Assembly: GCA_000181795.3 (NCBI GenBank)
Contig: CM012955.1
Coordinates: 13,058,850 to 13,122,849, forward strand
DNA length: 64,000 nt
Source of the DNA: Trichinella spiralis
Lineage: Eukaryota > Nematoda > Enoplea > Trichinellida > Trichinellidae
Direction of reading: 5' to 3'
Each line of letters begins with the position of its first letter. Position 1 is the first letter of the stretch. Position numbers and translations under genes: made by a program. Below the pieces are notes generated by a model. It had not been told where the DNA came from and did no database searches. It saw only the letters and a program-made list of their open reading frames with translations. Shown here one piece after another: positions 1 through 11,372 of the stretch.

Positions 1-1
1 T

Positions 2-296
2 GCGGCATCGAATGCTGAGGCAGAGTTGCTTGCATTGAAATCGTTCAGGTCTACTTTGCGTAACGACTTGACAGCTGCACTTTTTGACAACTTGGTGCAA
101 TTGGCAGATGTATGTGAGAGAAAAGAGCGTCAAATTTTGTCAATCCTTTTCCATTCTTTTATTCTAACGTTTGTTCTAATTTTAGTTTTTCGTGGCCAGC
201 GAGCAGTCGATACCGGCCTGGGATATTTTCTCAAAGCAGAAATTTTCTCACGGCGCCATACAAGAAATTCGGGACCTTGTGTGGAATTTTCATTGA
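2..296 (+). CDS. 3' end of an unrecognised gene (last two exons)
   Basis: Two exons, 2-109 and 186-296, joined by a 76-base GT-AG intron (donor at 110, acceptor ending 185). They read through in one frame to a TGA at 294-296. The visible 72 residues include the stretches ELLALKSFRSTLRNDL and PAWDIFSKQKFSHGAI, and end in RDLVWNFH. The segment looks alpha-helical, with no membrane span and no motif that I recognise. The start and most of the gene lie outside the window. It is the only convincing + strand gene here, and it converges on the minus-strand gene at 2441-5368. Splicing is well supported because the frame is open on both sides; the function is unknown. Confidence 0.6.
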
Positions 297-316
297 CGTG
301 ATGATATCTCGCTTGA

Positions 317-322
317 AATAAA
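317..322 (+). terminator. Polyadenylation signal AATAAA
   Basis: A canonical AATAAA lies 21 bases after the stop codon of the first gene, as expected for a compact invertebrate 3' UTR. Confidence 0.55.
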
Positions 323-2440
323 AACTGTATTTTCCAATTCTTGCACTTCTTTTTTCTTTCAAATCGGCGCAAATCACGCATATCCACCCAATCGTGAGCG
401 ATCAACCTTGCTCAACTTAGCCATTCCAATGGGAGCAAAATTTGAATGCAGTGCATCTGAATGTTGCACCAAAATGCTTGCCATGCACAAATGAATTGCC
501 GATGCCGACTTTCATGAAAGTCAATAGCCCAGATAGCCCGCGAATTTATATTTAGCATAAGCGATAAAATTTGTACTTTGAGCTCCGTGAAATTCCGTTC
601 CTGAACAGTTCACAACACATTGTAACATAAAAGAAATTAATATGCACTGTACATTTGAATACATTTTTTGCTTCGATGAAATGCATTCACGTCGTCAAAT
701 GACGCCTGTACGTGATTTGAATATTTCATCTGCAACTTCATCATTTGACAATACAGTATGGATGGAATTTACATTTTGACAGATGACGACCATGATCTTC
801 AATTTACCATTTGTTTGTTCAACTTGAATGTGTGATAATGGTATGGTAATTTTTGTTTGGAATTGCGGAATCTACTACACGGCAGTGTTTATGCAAATGT
901 ATGCTGACTTTACTCGCTAAATAAACTATCATCAAATCAGTCTTCTCAATCTCTCAGTATATTATGGCTTTCGAAGAGGGGAAATATTTGCATAAAGATG
1001 CTTATCACCGCGTTGCCATTCACGAGACTTGTGAGTTGGCAAAGTCATCATATTCAACTGTTTGTTCATGTTGCGCAGTATCATTTTTCTTTTATCTCTT
1101 TTTCCATTCTCTTTTTCTACGTTTTCTGCTTGTCGACATGTATGCCACAGTTCCACAGCTGCAGTTGGCATTCTGCCTATTGCCTCCTCAGTGCAAATCT
1201 TTGAACACCACAGCCCAGTGAAATTAACTGAATGTCAACAATTTACATACAGGTATGTGATTTTTGTTATCTTACTTTCTGTTTCACATTGGGAATGACA
1301 CGCTGAGCAAAAGGCTTTGCATTTTAACAAATTGTACCGCATAATTGTCCGAAAAGGTATTACACATTTTTCTCAAAAATCACACAGGCAAAGTTTATTT
1401 ATGTAATTGCACGAAATGAAAATTCAATTTTTTGGCAAGCTTTTTTCGAATGGAAAATGATTTTTTTGAAATTCATTTGTCTAATTGGTCAAAAGCAGAT
1501 TGTTTACGAAATATTATAAGCGTCATAAGTTAGTTGTTCAGTTTGTTGCACTTCAGCACCTCATAATTTGCTCGACTGTACGATGTCACATGATAAAAGA
1601 TAGCTCACACGTAGTATTTTTTCGTCATCATTGTTCCATCAGGCGTATATACAGTCAGCAGTTGGTAAAGTGCACATAGAATTTGCCAAGAATTTCCACG
1701 CACTTATCCAAAGTTGAAAATTATGCAGAGTAATTGAAAGGAGCAATAACTTCACATTTACAAATAGGTTTTAGGTGAAACAAATGTCCATTTATTTATT
1801 TTAAGTAAAATAGTCTGAAATGCAGGTTTGAATTATATTTTGTGCTACCAGCGTTACTAGCTGATCTTCAATTCAGTCTAGTTTTGTCTGATTTATGCTG
1901 TTTTCATGAAAATATGACTGAATTGTCGCCAGATGTGCGGCAGCTTCTTTGCGAATAACTTTATTGGAAAGCAGTAGTTGTCTTGACTTTGGCTAGTTCA
2001 CGTTGTCTGTGATACGCATGCTTATTCTGATATAGAGAACAATAAACTTTGCTCAGTATCAACAGTTATTACAGCGGATGATAAACGTAAAGCGGCCAGG
2101 AACGCGCCTAATGTGCACTTAAGTACTATATATTGCGGGCAGTAAATCCCGTGGATCTTAGCAAAATGATGCACTTAGCCAAGTTCTGTACTTGTCTATT
2201 ATTTTACCATATAATTAACTATATGGAATTTTGTCAGGCCAACATCTTGTGCCCATAACCAAGTTAGACTGCATATATTTGCTGCATTGGAGTATTTATT
2301 TGTTTTGCAACTGAAGTCGGCTATATGGCTTCATAGCATGCTTGAAAAACTTTTCACTACCTACATCAACTTGACAAAAAAATTGGCTTGAATTTATTTC
2401 AAAACAAATCCTCACTAGTGTTGCTAATTAATTAGACTGC
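323..2440. other. Intergenic stretch, no supported gene
   Basis: The open frames here are short, overlapping and low in complexity, and none joins to a neighbour through good splice sites. A minus-strand AATAAA at 2393-2398, about 45 bases past the stop at 2441, is a candidate polyadenylation signal for the next gene. Confidence 0.6.
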
Positions 2441-5368
2441 TTATCCTTTACCAGGAATTGGAAGCTTTCCTGGCAATTTAGGTTTGGGCAAGCCACCTGG
2501 CAAACTTGGCTTAGCAGACGGAGTCTTTCCTGGTGCAGCTGGAGCTGATGGTTGCGGTGCGGCGGGAGGTGCTGCTTCTGGGGGTGTTGGTGGAGCTGCT
2601 GCTGGAGGCGTTGCTGGAGGTGCAGCTGGCATTTGTGGCTGACTGCCAGCTGGTGGTGCCTGGGGTTGATTTGCTGGAGGCGGCGGAGCATTGCCAGCAC
2701 CTTGATTTGCAGGTGGCAAAGGTACAGGGGGTGGGATCACACTAAATCCTGGGTAATTAACTTGCATTGGATATCCCACGCTTCCGTATCCGTATGACAT
2801 AAATTCCATTCCATAATTTGGCATTCCATAACCTAAACACTTGTATCTAACAGGTTATTTGATTTTCTGATAACCTCGTAATCATGAATTAGCGTTGTTT
2901 TTAATTTATCGACAACTGTGTACTGATTGTAGTGATTCTAAATTATACTGTGAAAAATGGGGTGTAAGTTTTGCTTAAACTTAAAATCTGTTTTCAATGT
3001 AATGGAAAAAATGTAAAAACCAAAATTCAATTCGCCTCAAAGAAAGTTTGTAAATGAAGCATTGCATTTTTTCAGCATCAAATTGGCGCATTACACTAAA
3101 GCTGGCTTTCTCTTAATAGTACTGATAATTATAATCAGAAAACGTTCGTCGATGTGGTTGCATTCGAAATTTCTTTCAATACAGTGATGAAAAATAGAAC
3201 AGCACTTTCCTCGTTTCAGAAATTAGAATCAGAAATTTCAGCAAAATAGAGTTTTTCAAATCGTATACAGTCGTTGAAAGTAGCAGTCTTACCGTACATA
3301 GACATTGAGTCAAACGTTAGACCAGCAAATCCACCTTGGAAAGGTCCGCCCATGTATGATTGGGGTAGCATGCTTGGATAAAACCAGCCCTGCCGTAATG
3401 AAGTTGATCCTAAAAAGAAATAACACTCACAAATATGTAATACTTTTTTAGTGTTCAATTTATAATTTAATGAACTGCGAAAGTAATGTAGTTGTTGTAA
3501 TTTTTGAACAAAATTGCACACTTCTTAGAGGTGCGTTTCGATTTCAAAAATCTAGGCGCTCCAGTAAATTTTATCGTGATACTTTCAGAATCTACCTATC
3601 AGTGGTGTGTGTGTTTTGTTCATGTTGTTAATGCAAAATAGAAACTTCTATTGTTTGTTAATTTAGCATTATTTTCTAAAGACAAGGTTTTCTTTTATGC
3701 TCTGCAAATCTGTTCTTATGTTCTGTAAAAACAATAGAAGCAAAGCGTTGTAACGCCATTTGCTGGTGCTTTTGCAATTACCTTCAACACAGGCTTGCTT
3801 AGAAAATTTAAATCGTTTATTTTGTGGGCATTTCTTCAGTTTCCATACACCACAAGTACTGCTGGTTTTATCCGGAACACATGTGTAATATTTCACCGCG
3901 CTCTCTGATGGCTGCTGAAGGTCAGTTATAAAATTGCACCTTGCTCCATTTTGTAGAATATCTTTTCCTAAGATAATTTATTATTTATTATTATCAAATA
4001 AATCTCATGGTTAAATTTTGAACAAAAGCACTATCTGCTAAATGTAATGCTAATATTCATTCAATATAATTTCAAAAATATTGCGACTGATGTTTAGTAG
4101 AATGTGCAGGTGTAGATGATTATGCATATATAGAATTGAATTGAATTAATAAATTAATTAATGCTTATGTTGAATGGCATTTTTATGAAACAATGAAGTT
4201 TATGAACTGGTCATTAACAGATCTGCAGTTTATAAAAAAATTGACATAATTTGACTAATTAATTAACCTCTTTCATATGATGAGCATTCGTTGTTTTTCT
4301 TCTTGGTTTTCTAAAATTAAACGTATTACTTGAAAAATTCATTATGTAAATTTGTTCTTCTACGTATTCTAATGTTTGCTGGTTTGCTCGATTTTGTGGT
4401 TGACTTTGCTCAGTTGCCCATGTCTTCGTTTGCGACCTACAAATGGCCACATTCATAAATATATGCATTCTAACTTTGCTCGTGTCATCGGCTATTTCCT
4501 TTTCAAAATGCATTATAAGCCAATAAAATCTGTCTAATTCTATACGTCAGCGAATGGCATTTTTATGCGAACAAATTTCATGAAGAATAATTGCAACTGA
4601 CCAAGTAGTTATATCAATATAATTATCAATCAAGACAATGAAGGAACGTTAGCAAAATTTCACAACATAGTGAACCCTTTGAAAATTTCAGATTGCTGTA
4701 ATGGAAAAGTTTATAAAATAGATGAATTGATTGCAAGCATGTCATTAGTAGCCTAATTTTAGTGCATTATAGTAATTAAGAAATAACAAATTACTCAAAG
4801 CCTTCAAATCTGATGCAGCTGACAGCAATGAACATCAATAATAATGAATCATCAACAGAATTTTTCAGCAATTTTTAAACTGTTTTAAGAATTTTACAAT
4901 TCAGTCCTTATTTCATGGCTAATATTTACAATTTACAATTTCACAATTTCCATTACATATTTATTTCATAAGCTGATAATTTTCTCTTTTTGCTTCACGT
5001 TATAAAGTTGATCTAATTTTCAATTTCAAAATTCTATTTTGTGCAACAATATCTGAAGCATATTGCATGCAATTTCTTGAAATAAATGTTATTAATGCTT
5101 TAAATAATTTATGGTAACATAATGCATACCCTAAGTTTGGTAGATTTTCAGCATGTGCAGAATCTGTTTGACAAATAGCTCCATCAGAGTTAGGAATACA
5201 CGGTTGTCCAACGGTAAATGTCCTCACATCATGCAAAGAATACGCAAGTTTCAAAAAAACTGTAAAAAATATTGTTTATGGGTAATTATAAAAGTGAAAC
5301 ATACTTAGAGCTACAAAAGTTGCTGCATTTAGCCATTTCAAAGGAATAAAGCAACTGAATGCAGTCAT
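2441..5368 (-). CDS. Secreted cysteine-containing protein with a long proline/alanine-rich tail
   Basis: Model (5'->3'): 5368-5305, 5259-5130, 4436-4330 (tentative), 3967-3782, 3409-3293, 2832-2441; about 331 residues. The ATG opens a hydrophobic N-terminus (NAATFVALIFLKLAYS) typical of a signal peptide. A cysteine-containing region follows, with GQPC, GARC and a core reading YYTCV...TCGVWKLKKCP...QACVEG, which loosely recalls chitin-binding or peritrophin-like folds. The rest is Gly/Tyr/Met-rich and then Pro/Ala-rich, ending in PIPGKG. The last three introns are all phase 1. The small third exon was chosen only because it repairs the phase between its neighbours; without it the frame breaks. 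An acceptor-like TTCAG 9 bases before the ATG could take a spliced leader. It may be a cuticle, eggshell or other matrix protein; this is a guess from composition and secretion. Confidence 0.6.
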
Positions 5369-7020
5369 TGTTGTTCACTGAACAGTAATATTTACTTCCT
5401 TGACGAAGGACTGCTGATCTAGCGGCAGTGCAGTGTATAGTGAATGCGTGGTCAGGAAAATGCTACGTATCAATTTCCAACACTACTGATTAATCAATAC
5501 CAACCTGATTATACCAAATACGTAAGTGATTGCAAAATAACAGCGCTACAATAACATAATAATACAAACATAACAATAACAAATAATACTTCTGCAAATA
5601 GGCATGGTATCGACAGTTAAAAATGCTTAATTGCGGAAAATGTTAATTTTATTTTTTGTGCCAATTCTCAATAAATACAGAGGCTGCTTTTCACACAATC
5701 CTTAACTGTGCTGCTAAAGTTGAGCATCTGCTTGCAATTATTTTTGCACACACGCACAACTTTGTCAAGTTGAAGAAACACTAACGTCCATCAATTATCT
5801 TAACAATTCTCATGCAACACTTACCGAAGAGAGAATATGTGATATGCAGAAACCAATACAGAAGATTGCATTTTAAATATAAATATAGGCTTTCGATTAT
5901 TTAACAAGTGCAAAATTTTGGAAACGTGAGCATATTATAAATCATCACGTGTTACGTAATTATTTAATTTACTGTTTCTCATTAAGTTTTAATTACTGCA
6001 AAATAAATTGGTTGGTGTGTAAAATTCAGCACTGTGGATAATGATACATATTTTCATTTATCATAAATTAATCATAAAGTAAGTATTTAAGATGATGCTT
6101 AAAGTTTCACGTCAGTTAATGCTTCAAATTCATCGTGTAACTTTCTTATTATTCTAATTTATTTTACTTCATATTCAGTAGTTTATATATATACATGTAT
6201 ATATATATATTCTGATGATCTGGCATTGTATATTCTATTATATATTCTTATACATATTATGTATGCTTATCATATATGCATATTCTTATACATTTTATAT
6301 AACACACACACAGATATAATATTAAATAAAATGTATGATTTGTAAATTATCATAATGTATGTTGAAGTCCCATTAGGTTTAAATTAGCATATATACCAGA
6401 AACCACTTTTTCCTGCCATAACAGAGGTCATGAAATCGTTAGATACAATATTGAATATTCTACATTTTCTACACCAATAATGATAAATTTCTATATGAAG
6501 CATCTTTAACTGTAACTGTTCTTGTATGTAACTGGCTAACTGTAACTGGCTATGTAATTTTTTCTTAATATTATTTATTTGTGAATCACTGTTTCTCTGA
6601 CGTCAGTCTGGCGTACTTTGCCTGAATTTGATGGTGCAATATTTGCTATAAATATTTTCTCCTAATGTCATCACCGATCAACCACAAGAGTTAAAACAAA
6701 ATCTTTTACGTTTGCACGATTGCAATGCAATGCTGAAAACAACATTTTATAGCATAAAGATGACATCAGTGTAGAACAAAAAGGTACATTATTTTTTATT
6801 GCTTTCTTTTTATATGTTGAGCAATTATGGAGGCATTCATAAAAGTCAAATTTTGTTTTAAAAGCAATGACAGCATCAAATAACTACATTGATTATAAAT
6901 AAATGAACAAATAAAAAATGCGTTCACAGCATATTCAAATATAATAATCATGCATCAACAAATATTCAATATAATAATCAGCAATGACAGTCTGCTAGAG
7001 TAAGATGTCATCTTCAAGAT
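5369..7020. other. Intergenic stretch with an AT-rich repeat
   Basis: Very AT-rich, with a broken (TA)n tract at about 6184-6210. I see no coding signal. It separates the 5' end of the secreted-protein gene from the 3' end of the zinc-finger gene. Confidence 0.6.
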
Positions 7021-9844
7021 TTACAGTACTTTTACGAGATTTATAACAGCGATGATAAATCCTATTGTGCACCGTTTCCTGTGCCGATTTTTGCTGAAAT
7101 TCGTCGTAAATCGACGACCACATATATCACACAGATATGGCGTTTCTTTCGTGTGACTAAAATACATTATTAAACAATCATTGCGTAAATGTCAACTACT
7201 TTTAATACCTTCTATAATGTATTCCCAAACTACTGTTACTGGTGAATTGTTTTCCACATACGTCGCACGTTTTCCATGGAAATTTGTCCTGTGTTTTACC
7301 TGAAACTGCTGATTTTCAATTTAATAATAAACAAACAGACTGTCATGCAATAATAAAACAAAGCAGCAAGAATAGCACGGCAAAAATTGAAATCAGATCT
7401 GTACTATTAAAAGAAGATTCAAAATTTACTATCGTTAAGATGTGCATCAAAAATGTTTACGAATTATTGCAGTGGAGATGTTACTGACTGTTTATGTAGC
7501 CATATTACTAAGCTTACTTGGTTTATGTACTGCTTGCGAACAACTTGCCGCCATCGCCGACTCGTTTACTTGATCTCTTACACCATCCATAATACTTTCA
7601 TGTGTTTTTTCTTCATTACTTTTCAAACACTGATTAATATGTTTACATAAAATAGATACATTCTGGAATGCCTTTCCACACTGGAAGCACACGTGGGAAG
7701 CTTTTTCTCCATTTTTCTCAGGAAGTACACCCATTCGCGATTCACTAGTTGACTAAAGCATAAAAGCACAGAGTGAGAAATTAATAGTAAAATTTTATAT
7801 TAAATAAAACTATGCACATAAAATTCAAAAATTAGTAGTAATTCGAAAACTTCTCTTCATCGTAATGATATGAAAAATTCAAACTTTTAAAAAATGAATG
7901 CATTTTTTCAAACTGTGCACTGTTTTCTCAAATATCAAATATTTCAATAGTCATTAGTCTAACTTTTTTCTGCTTAAAGAGTGCCAATTAAATATTAAAT
8001 AGTAAAAATATGCGCTACCGTGGTAGCCTCTGTTTTAGTCTTCGATGTTAGGAAGAAGTATTCACAATATTTCAAACATAGCTTCCAAAGATTACAAAAC
8101 ATAGAGTTCATACTGCTATTAATTTCAAACGTCAATCCATCCCTTAGCACGCGCCCTTTAGAAATATTTGTTCCACTAAGTTTTACCTGTGTAGTTTGTG
8201 TTCCATTATCAGTAGAACAATCAGCAACTTCTTCAGATTTATTATTATGTATTTGTCGATCTGGTGCGCTTTCAGTGTTCTGTTTGTCTGCCTCTTGTAT
8301 CTAAAATTTGCATGAATATCACCCTCAATAAAACAGGACGGTGAAATAAAGTCATGTGAACTGGTTCATACGTTTTTTGGTATATTTCGTCTTGGATAGG
8401 AAACGTCTACCTTGCCAATTCCATTGTTCGTCAGCTGCTCTTGATCGTCGCGATCTTTGTATGCTTCATCAGCATAAGTTTCATTCTGAAAAGTTCCTTC
8501 TGTCGTATTCTGAGCAACACTAGAATGTGCGGAACTGTGCTCGAAAGGCTGCATTCCAAATGTACTTTCTAGGAAAGGTTGCATCAAATTATCGGTACAA
8601 AATACAGCAACTTCTTCAAATGTACTACTTTGCATTTTTGGATCTGTTGAGCTTTCAACGCATCGTCCTTTCATGTTTTGTTGAAAATCTAAAAATCAAA
8701 TCATCAGCTGAACTGAAATCATGTAAATTTTGCTTGAACATTACACTGAGCAAATCTGTTCAGTGGTGTCAAATCATTTGAATAGTCATGCACATTGCTA
8801 CTTCTTTTAGTCCGCAACTGCTTTTGAGTGTTCGAATCTGAATTCACTTTATCAATATGCTTTTTGTTCTGAAAAATTCCTATTTATTCAGAAGAAAAAC
8901 AACCCTTTTTGAGATAATACCTGTAGTGCATACTGGTCATTCATCATCGGTAGAAGTTCTTGTTCTGAATTCAAATATGTTTCTGGATTGAAATCATATG
9001 GTGGAAAAAAAGGAGTCCATTTTGCACTTTCTGTGGCAGAGAATGTGTTACTATCATTAAATACGGGACTATTATCAAATGGCCATTCCATTTCATTATT
9101 GCCATTTATTTCAAAATTAAAGTCGATTCCATTTAAAAGTGGAGGTAAATCTTGGAAGCTGTCTGGCGAATATTCACTTATACCTGCAGCTGTGTTATTA
9201 TCTTCTCTAACAGGGGTATTCAGTAATTTATCGTTGCTATTATCGGTTGAATCAGGTAATTCAGAGAATGGTATTGTTTTTGGCAACTTGGTATTATCCA
9301 CGGTGGCAGTTCTGCTGGTCACTGATTGACTGGATTTAGTGTTTTCTGTGTCAAAGAAGATGTTACTATCATTAAATACAGGACTATTATCAAATGGCCA
9401 TTCCATTTCATTATTGCCATTTATTTCAAAATTAAGGTCGATTCCATTTAAAAGTGAAGGTAAATCTAGAAAGCTGTATGACGAATATTTACTTATAGCT
9501 GCATCTGTGTTATTATCTTCTCTAACAGGGGTATCCAGTAATTTAGCGTTTCTCTCACCAGTTGAATCACGTAATTCAGAGAATGGTATTATTTTTTGCA
9601 ACTTGGTATTATCCACGGTGGCAGTTCTGCAGGTTAATGATTGGTTTCCTGCACGGCTCTGCGTGTCTTAAATATTATAATATTTAATGATTTAATTCCA
9701 ATGATTTATGATTTATGTAATGCAATTTAGAGAGTAACAATACAAAATGAAAATGAACATGCAAAAAATAAATTTCAAATGCTACTTGCCTTCAGCATTC
9801 GGGAATGAAGCATAAGAATTGGATAGATTGAAGTTACTCATCAT
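7021..9844 (-). CDS. Three-finger C2H2/C2HC zinc-finger protein with an internal duplication
   Basis: Eight exons (5'->3'): 9844-9790, 9666-8921, 8868-8745, 8688-8411, 8300-8187, 7752-7518, 7299-7209, 7156-7021; 592 residues, phases consistent throughout. It is probably a nuclear DNA-binding regulator. Finger 1 is CFQCGKAF...KHINQC, finger 2 CDVCGKQF...IHYRRSH, and finger 3 CDICGRRF...NRHRKRC. All have C-X2-C-X12-H spacing; fingers 1 and 3 end in Cys and finger 2 in His. The KETPYLC before finger 3 resembles a normal finger linker. Exon 2 holds two head-to-tail copies of a 105-residue acidic, Asn-rich unit. Exon 1 ends in a GC donor (GAAG|GCAAGT), which is required to keep the frame. An acceptor-like TTTCAG lies just upstream of the ATG. 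The target and orthologue are unknown, and the last 14 hydrophobic residues may be intron read-through. Confidence 0.75.
8975..9604 (-). repeat. 315-bp tandem duplication inside the zinc-finger gene
   Basis: Two adjacent copies are offset by exactly 315 bases; for example the block starting at 9376 recurs at 9061. Each encodes 105 residues beginning VDNTKL and containing the near-identical core NGNNEMEWPFDNSPVFNDSN. The two copies keep the same frame and differ mainly by amino-acid changes between the conserved cores, which suggests a recent coding duplication. The limits given are approximate. Confidence 0.85.
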
Positions 9845-11238
9845 AAACAGTAAATGCCTGAAATGTATGAAATTTTATCAACAATTTATGAACAATTTGT
9901 ATACAGCAGTATCAAAAGATTGAAAATTAGTAAATTGCTAATATTTCTTCAACATGTTATGGCATAAAAACGTTGAAAAAGCAATCAAAATACCAGTGTG
10001 ATGTAATGACAGCCAAACATCCTTGATAAATCTGTATTATAACAATAGTGGAGATAGAAATCTGGAGCAAAAATGAAAATGAAATGAACAGGTGGACAGA
10101 AACTGTGGACATTGCTAATAATCACGGTGTGCGTGAAAATGAAATAAATAGGAAAGGTTTATATCTGCAGATCATTCATAAAGACAGAAAAAAGGAGAAA
10201 GAGAGTGTGAGAAAATCCATAAAGAAATGTCATATGAATGTGATGAATTGGACCCAACAGAATGAAGCAATTCCTGCTGACAATGCATGATGGCACAGGC
10301 AGATTTATAAGTAAGAGAGAGACGTATAGAATAGCTAACAGTATTCAACCGTGTTGTACGTATCAGTTAAGCAGCACTTGTCAAATGAGGAAAATGTTGA
10401 ATTCTAAGAACGCACTGTGAAATGATTGGTGCTCTAGTCTTAATACATATCCCACAAAAGCACAATTCTCAAACTCAGTTTTACTATATTTCAATACGAT
10501 ACACAATTTGCCATAACTGTCCCTCAGTTTGTCTATCAAAAAAGATAATATTTTACATGGAATATAGGAAGGCCAATAAGTTGATAACTTTGAAAGAATT
10601 CCACGGAGAACCATGGTTTAACACGCTTTACATGGCGTGCGCGTATGTCAAATACCCATCACGGAAGCAGAGAGAGGAAACCAACATTTAGCAGACCATC
10701 TGTAAACTATGAATTCAATGTCATACGGTTTGAACAGTTCAAAGTCCGCTGCCAGGTTCCAACAATTAATGTATTTGGTGCTAGCTAGGTAGTGTTAGAG
10801 GGCTTGCGTTCGGTTGCTTGATGATATTGATCATCATTATATTTGAACGACAAGTGAAGAACTTGGAGAAAGTTCTGTAAATAGTATTCTATCACGCAAG
10901 CTTGAAACTGAATCTGTAAATATGTTATCCTCAAAATAATGATGTTCTATATTAAGGCACATGTATCTAGGTGATCAGGTGCAAGAAGAGGCGGTGACAA
11001 TTGCGCAATCCTAAGAAACTTGAATTATGTTCAGTGATTCTTGTGGCTCACCAGTTGCTTCATAAAATTTGTAAGAAAGTTTGCACATTTGAAAGTAACA
11101 TTACATGTCTATTACAGGAGCTAACAAAATGGGTTTGGTACTACTCGGTCCCGCTTTTCTCTCATTGGTCATTACCCACGCTATTTTATTGGACCGTCAA
11201 ATCTTAATCACAACTGAAGAGTTTGAATCAATGAGCAA
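9845..11238. other. Intergenic stretch, one weak open frame
   Basis: The only open frame of note, 10048-10290 on the + strand (80 codons, Lys/Glu/Asn-rich), has no recognisable domain and no partner exon that I could find. I do not call it a gene. Confidence 0.5.
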
Positions 11239-11362
11239 TTAGACAAAAAAAACCAATGCGACAAAGACTTCACTGAGGAATTAGACAAAGAAAACCATTA
11301 CAACAAAGACTTCACGGCCAAATAAAATGAAAACCAATACAACAAAGATGAATCCACCACAG
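11239..11362 (+). repeat. 42-bp tandem repeat running into an assembly gap
   Basis: Two full 42-base units (11239-11280 and 11281-11322) and a 40-base third (11323-11362) that is cut by the run of Ns. In one frame each unit is 14 codons and keeps a pattern like LDK-N----KDFT; the third unit starts with TAA in that frame. The true copy number is hidden by the gap. Confidence 0.8.
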
Positions 11363-11372
11363 NNNNNNNNNN
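11363..11372. other. Assembly gap (10 N)
   Basis: A run of ten Ns. Ten is a conventional placeholder, so the real distance is unknown, and anything drawn across this point should be treated with care. Confidence 0.99.

Noticed and set aside
964-1298. Three overlapping + strand open frames
   Set aside because: Short, mutually out of frame, pyrimidine-rich and hydrophobic; no splice sites join them to the first gene.
10048-10290. Charged 80-codon + strand open frame
   Set aside because: No family, no conserved motif and no joining exons; too weak to call.
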